Position numbers and translations under genes: made by a program | DNA from: JBFWYO01 sp050186335 | GTDB taxonomy: Bacteria; Pseudomonadota; Alphaproteobacteria; Bin65 | Length of the DNA: 14,415 bases | Reading direction: 5' to 3' | NCBI GenBank assembly: GCA_050186335.1 | Contig: JBFWYO010000101.1 | Location: forward strand, 1-14,415 | The notes under the pieces: model-generated | What the model was told of the DNA's origin: nothing | What the model saw: only the letters and a program-made list of their open reading frames with translations | Database searches by the model: none | Part shown: in pieces, positions 14,228 to 14,415 of the stretch | Numbering within the stretch: position 1 is the stretch's first letter | Layout of the letters: every line of letters begins with the position of its first letter

Positions 14228-14415
14228 ATGACCGACCAGGCGCTGATCCGAAATTTCTCCATCGTCGCACATATCGACCACGGCAAGTCCACCTTGGCCG
14301 ATCGGTTGATCCAGGCGTGCGGCGGGCTGACCGATCGCGAAATGCGCGACCAGGTGCTCGATTCGATGGAGCTGGAGCGCGAGCGCGGCATCACCATCAA
14401 GGCGCAGACCGTCCG
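14228..14415 (+). CDS. lepA: Elongation factor 4 (LepA), 5' part, runs off the window
   Basis: The first 62 complete codons are present. They give NFSIVAHIDHGKSTLADRL with the GTPase G1 loop (AHIDHGKS), then LDSMELERERGITIKAQTV with the switch I/G2 region. The combination IRNFSIVAHIDHGKST plus GITIKAQTV is diagnostic of LepA/EF4, a ribosome-associated translational GTPase thought to act on stalled or mistranslocated ribosomes. The rest (about 540 residues) lies beyond base 14415. No strong ribosome site is seen directly before the ATG; CCGAAAGACCC precedes it, with a weak GAAAGA. Confidence 0.95.
   Translation, partial: MTDQALIRNFSIVAHIDHGKSTLADRLIQACGGLTDREMRDQVLDSMELERERGITIKAQTV

Overview
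The window is GC-rich chromosomal DNA that reads as an alphaproteobacterium. A Usg-family gene is essentially an alphaproteobacterial marker. It sits with a Liv-type amino-acid ABC transporter, an Lpg1974-like porin, an adrenodoxin-type ferredoxin reductase and lepA. The order is not certain; Rhodospirillales or a relative is a reasonable guess. No tRNA, rRNA, CRISPR array, transposase or integrase was seen.

Bases 1-3210 hold the 3' part of a giant secreted RTX adhesin: tandem Ig/cadherin-like repeats, a lamin-tail-like domain, RTX calcium-binding repeats and a C-terminal type I secretion signal. One frame runs through it, but it is cut by a TAG at 562-564 inside a repeat linker that is exactly five codons too long. 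Bases 3434-7036 are a tight livG-livF-livH-livM operon with overlapping genes and no substrate-binding protein in view. Bases 7037-7378 are a junk-like junction: a hairpin, a 44-base copy of an internal piece of the downstream GST gene, an unrecognised open frame, and a strong terminator.

Bases 7379-11117 carry four minus-strand genes: a coiled-coil outer-membrane porin, a GST-family protein with an extra C-terminal domain, a 2-Cys glutathione-peroxidase-like enzyme and a cytoplasmic sulfite-oxidase-like molybdoenzyme. Three of these suggest thiol, redox or detoxification work. Bases 11118-14415 are plus strand: a BtuF-like corrinoid-binding protein with no signal peptide, behind a clear promoter; usg; an NADPH-ferredoxin reductase; and the start of lepA, which runs off the end.

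I did not find a clearly new multi-gene system. The most unusual items are the array of three hairpins at an exact 19-base period in the lepA leader, the stop-bearing linker in the adhesin, the 44-base GST-derived mosaic, and palindromes at the btuF-like promoter and upstream of usg.
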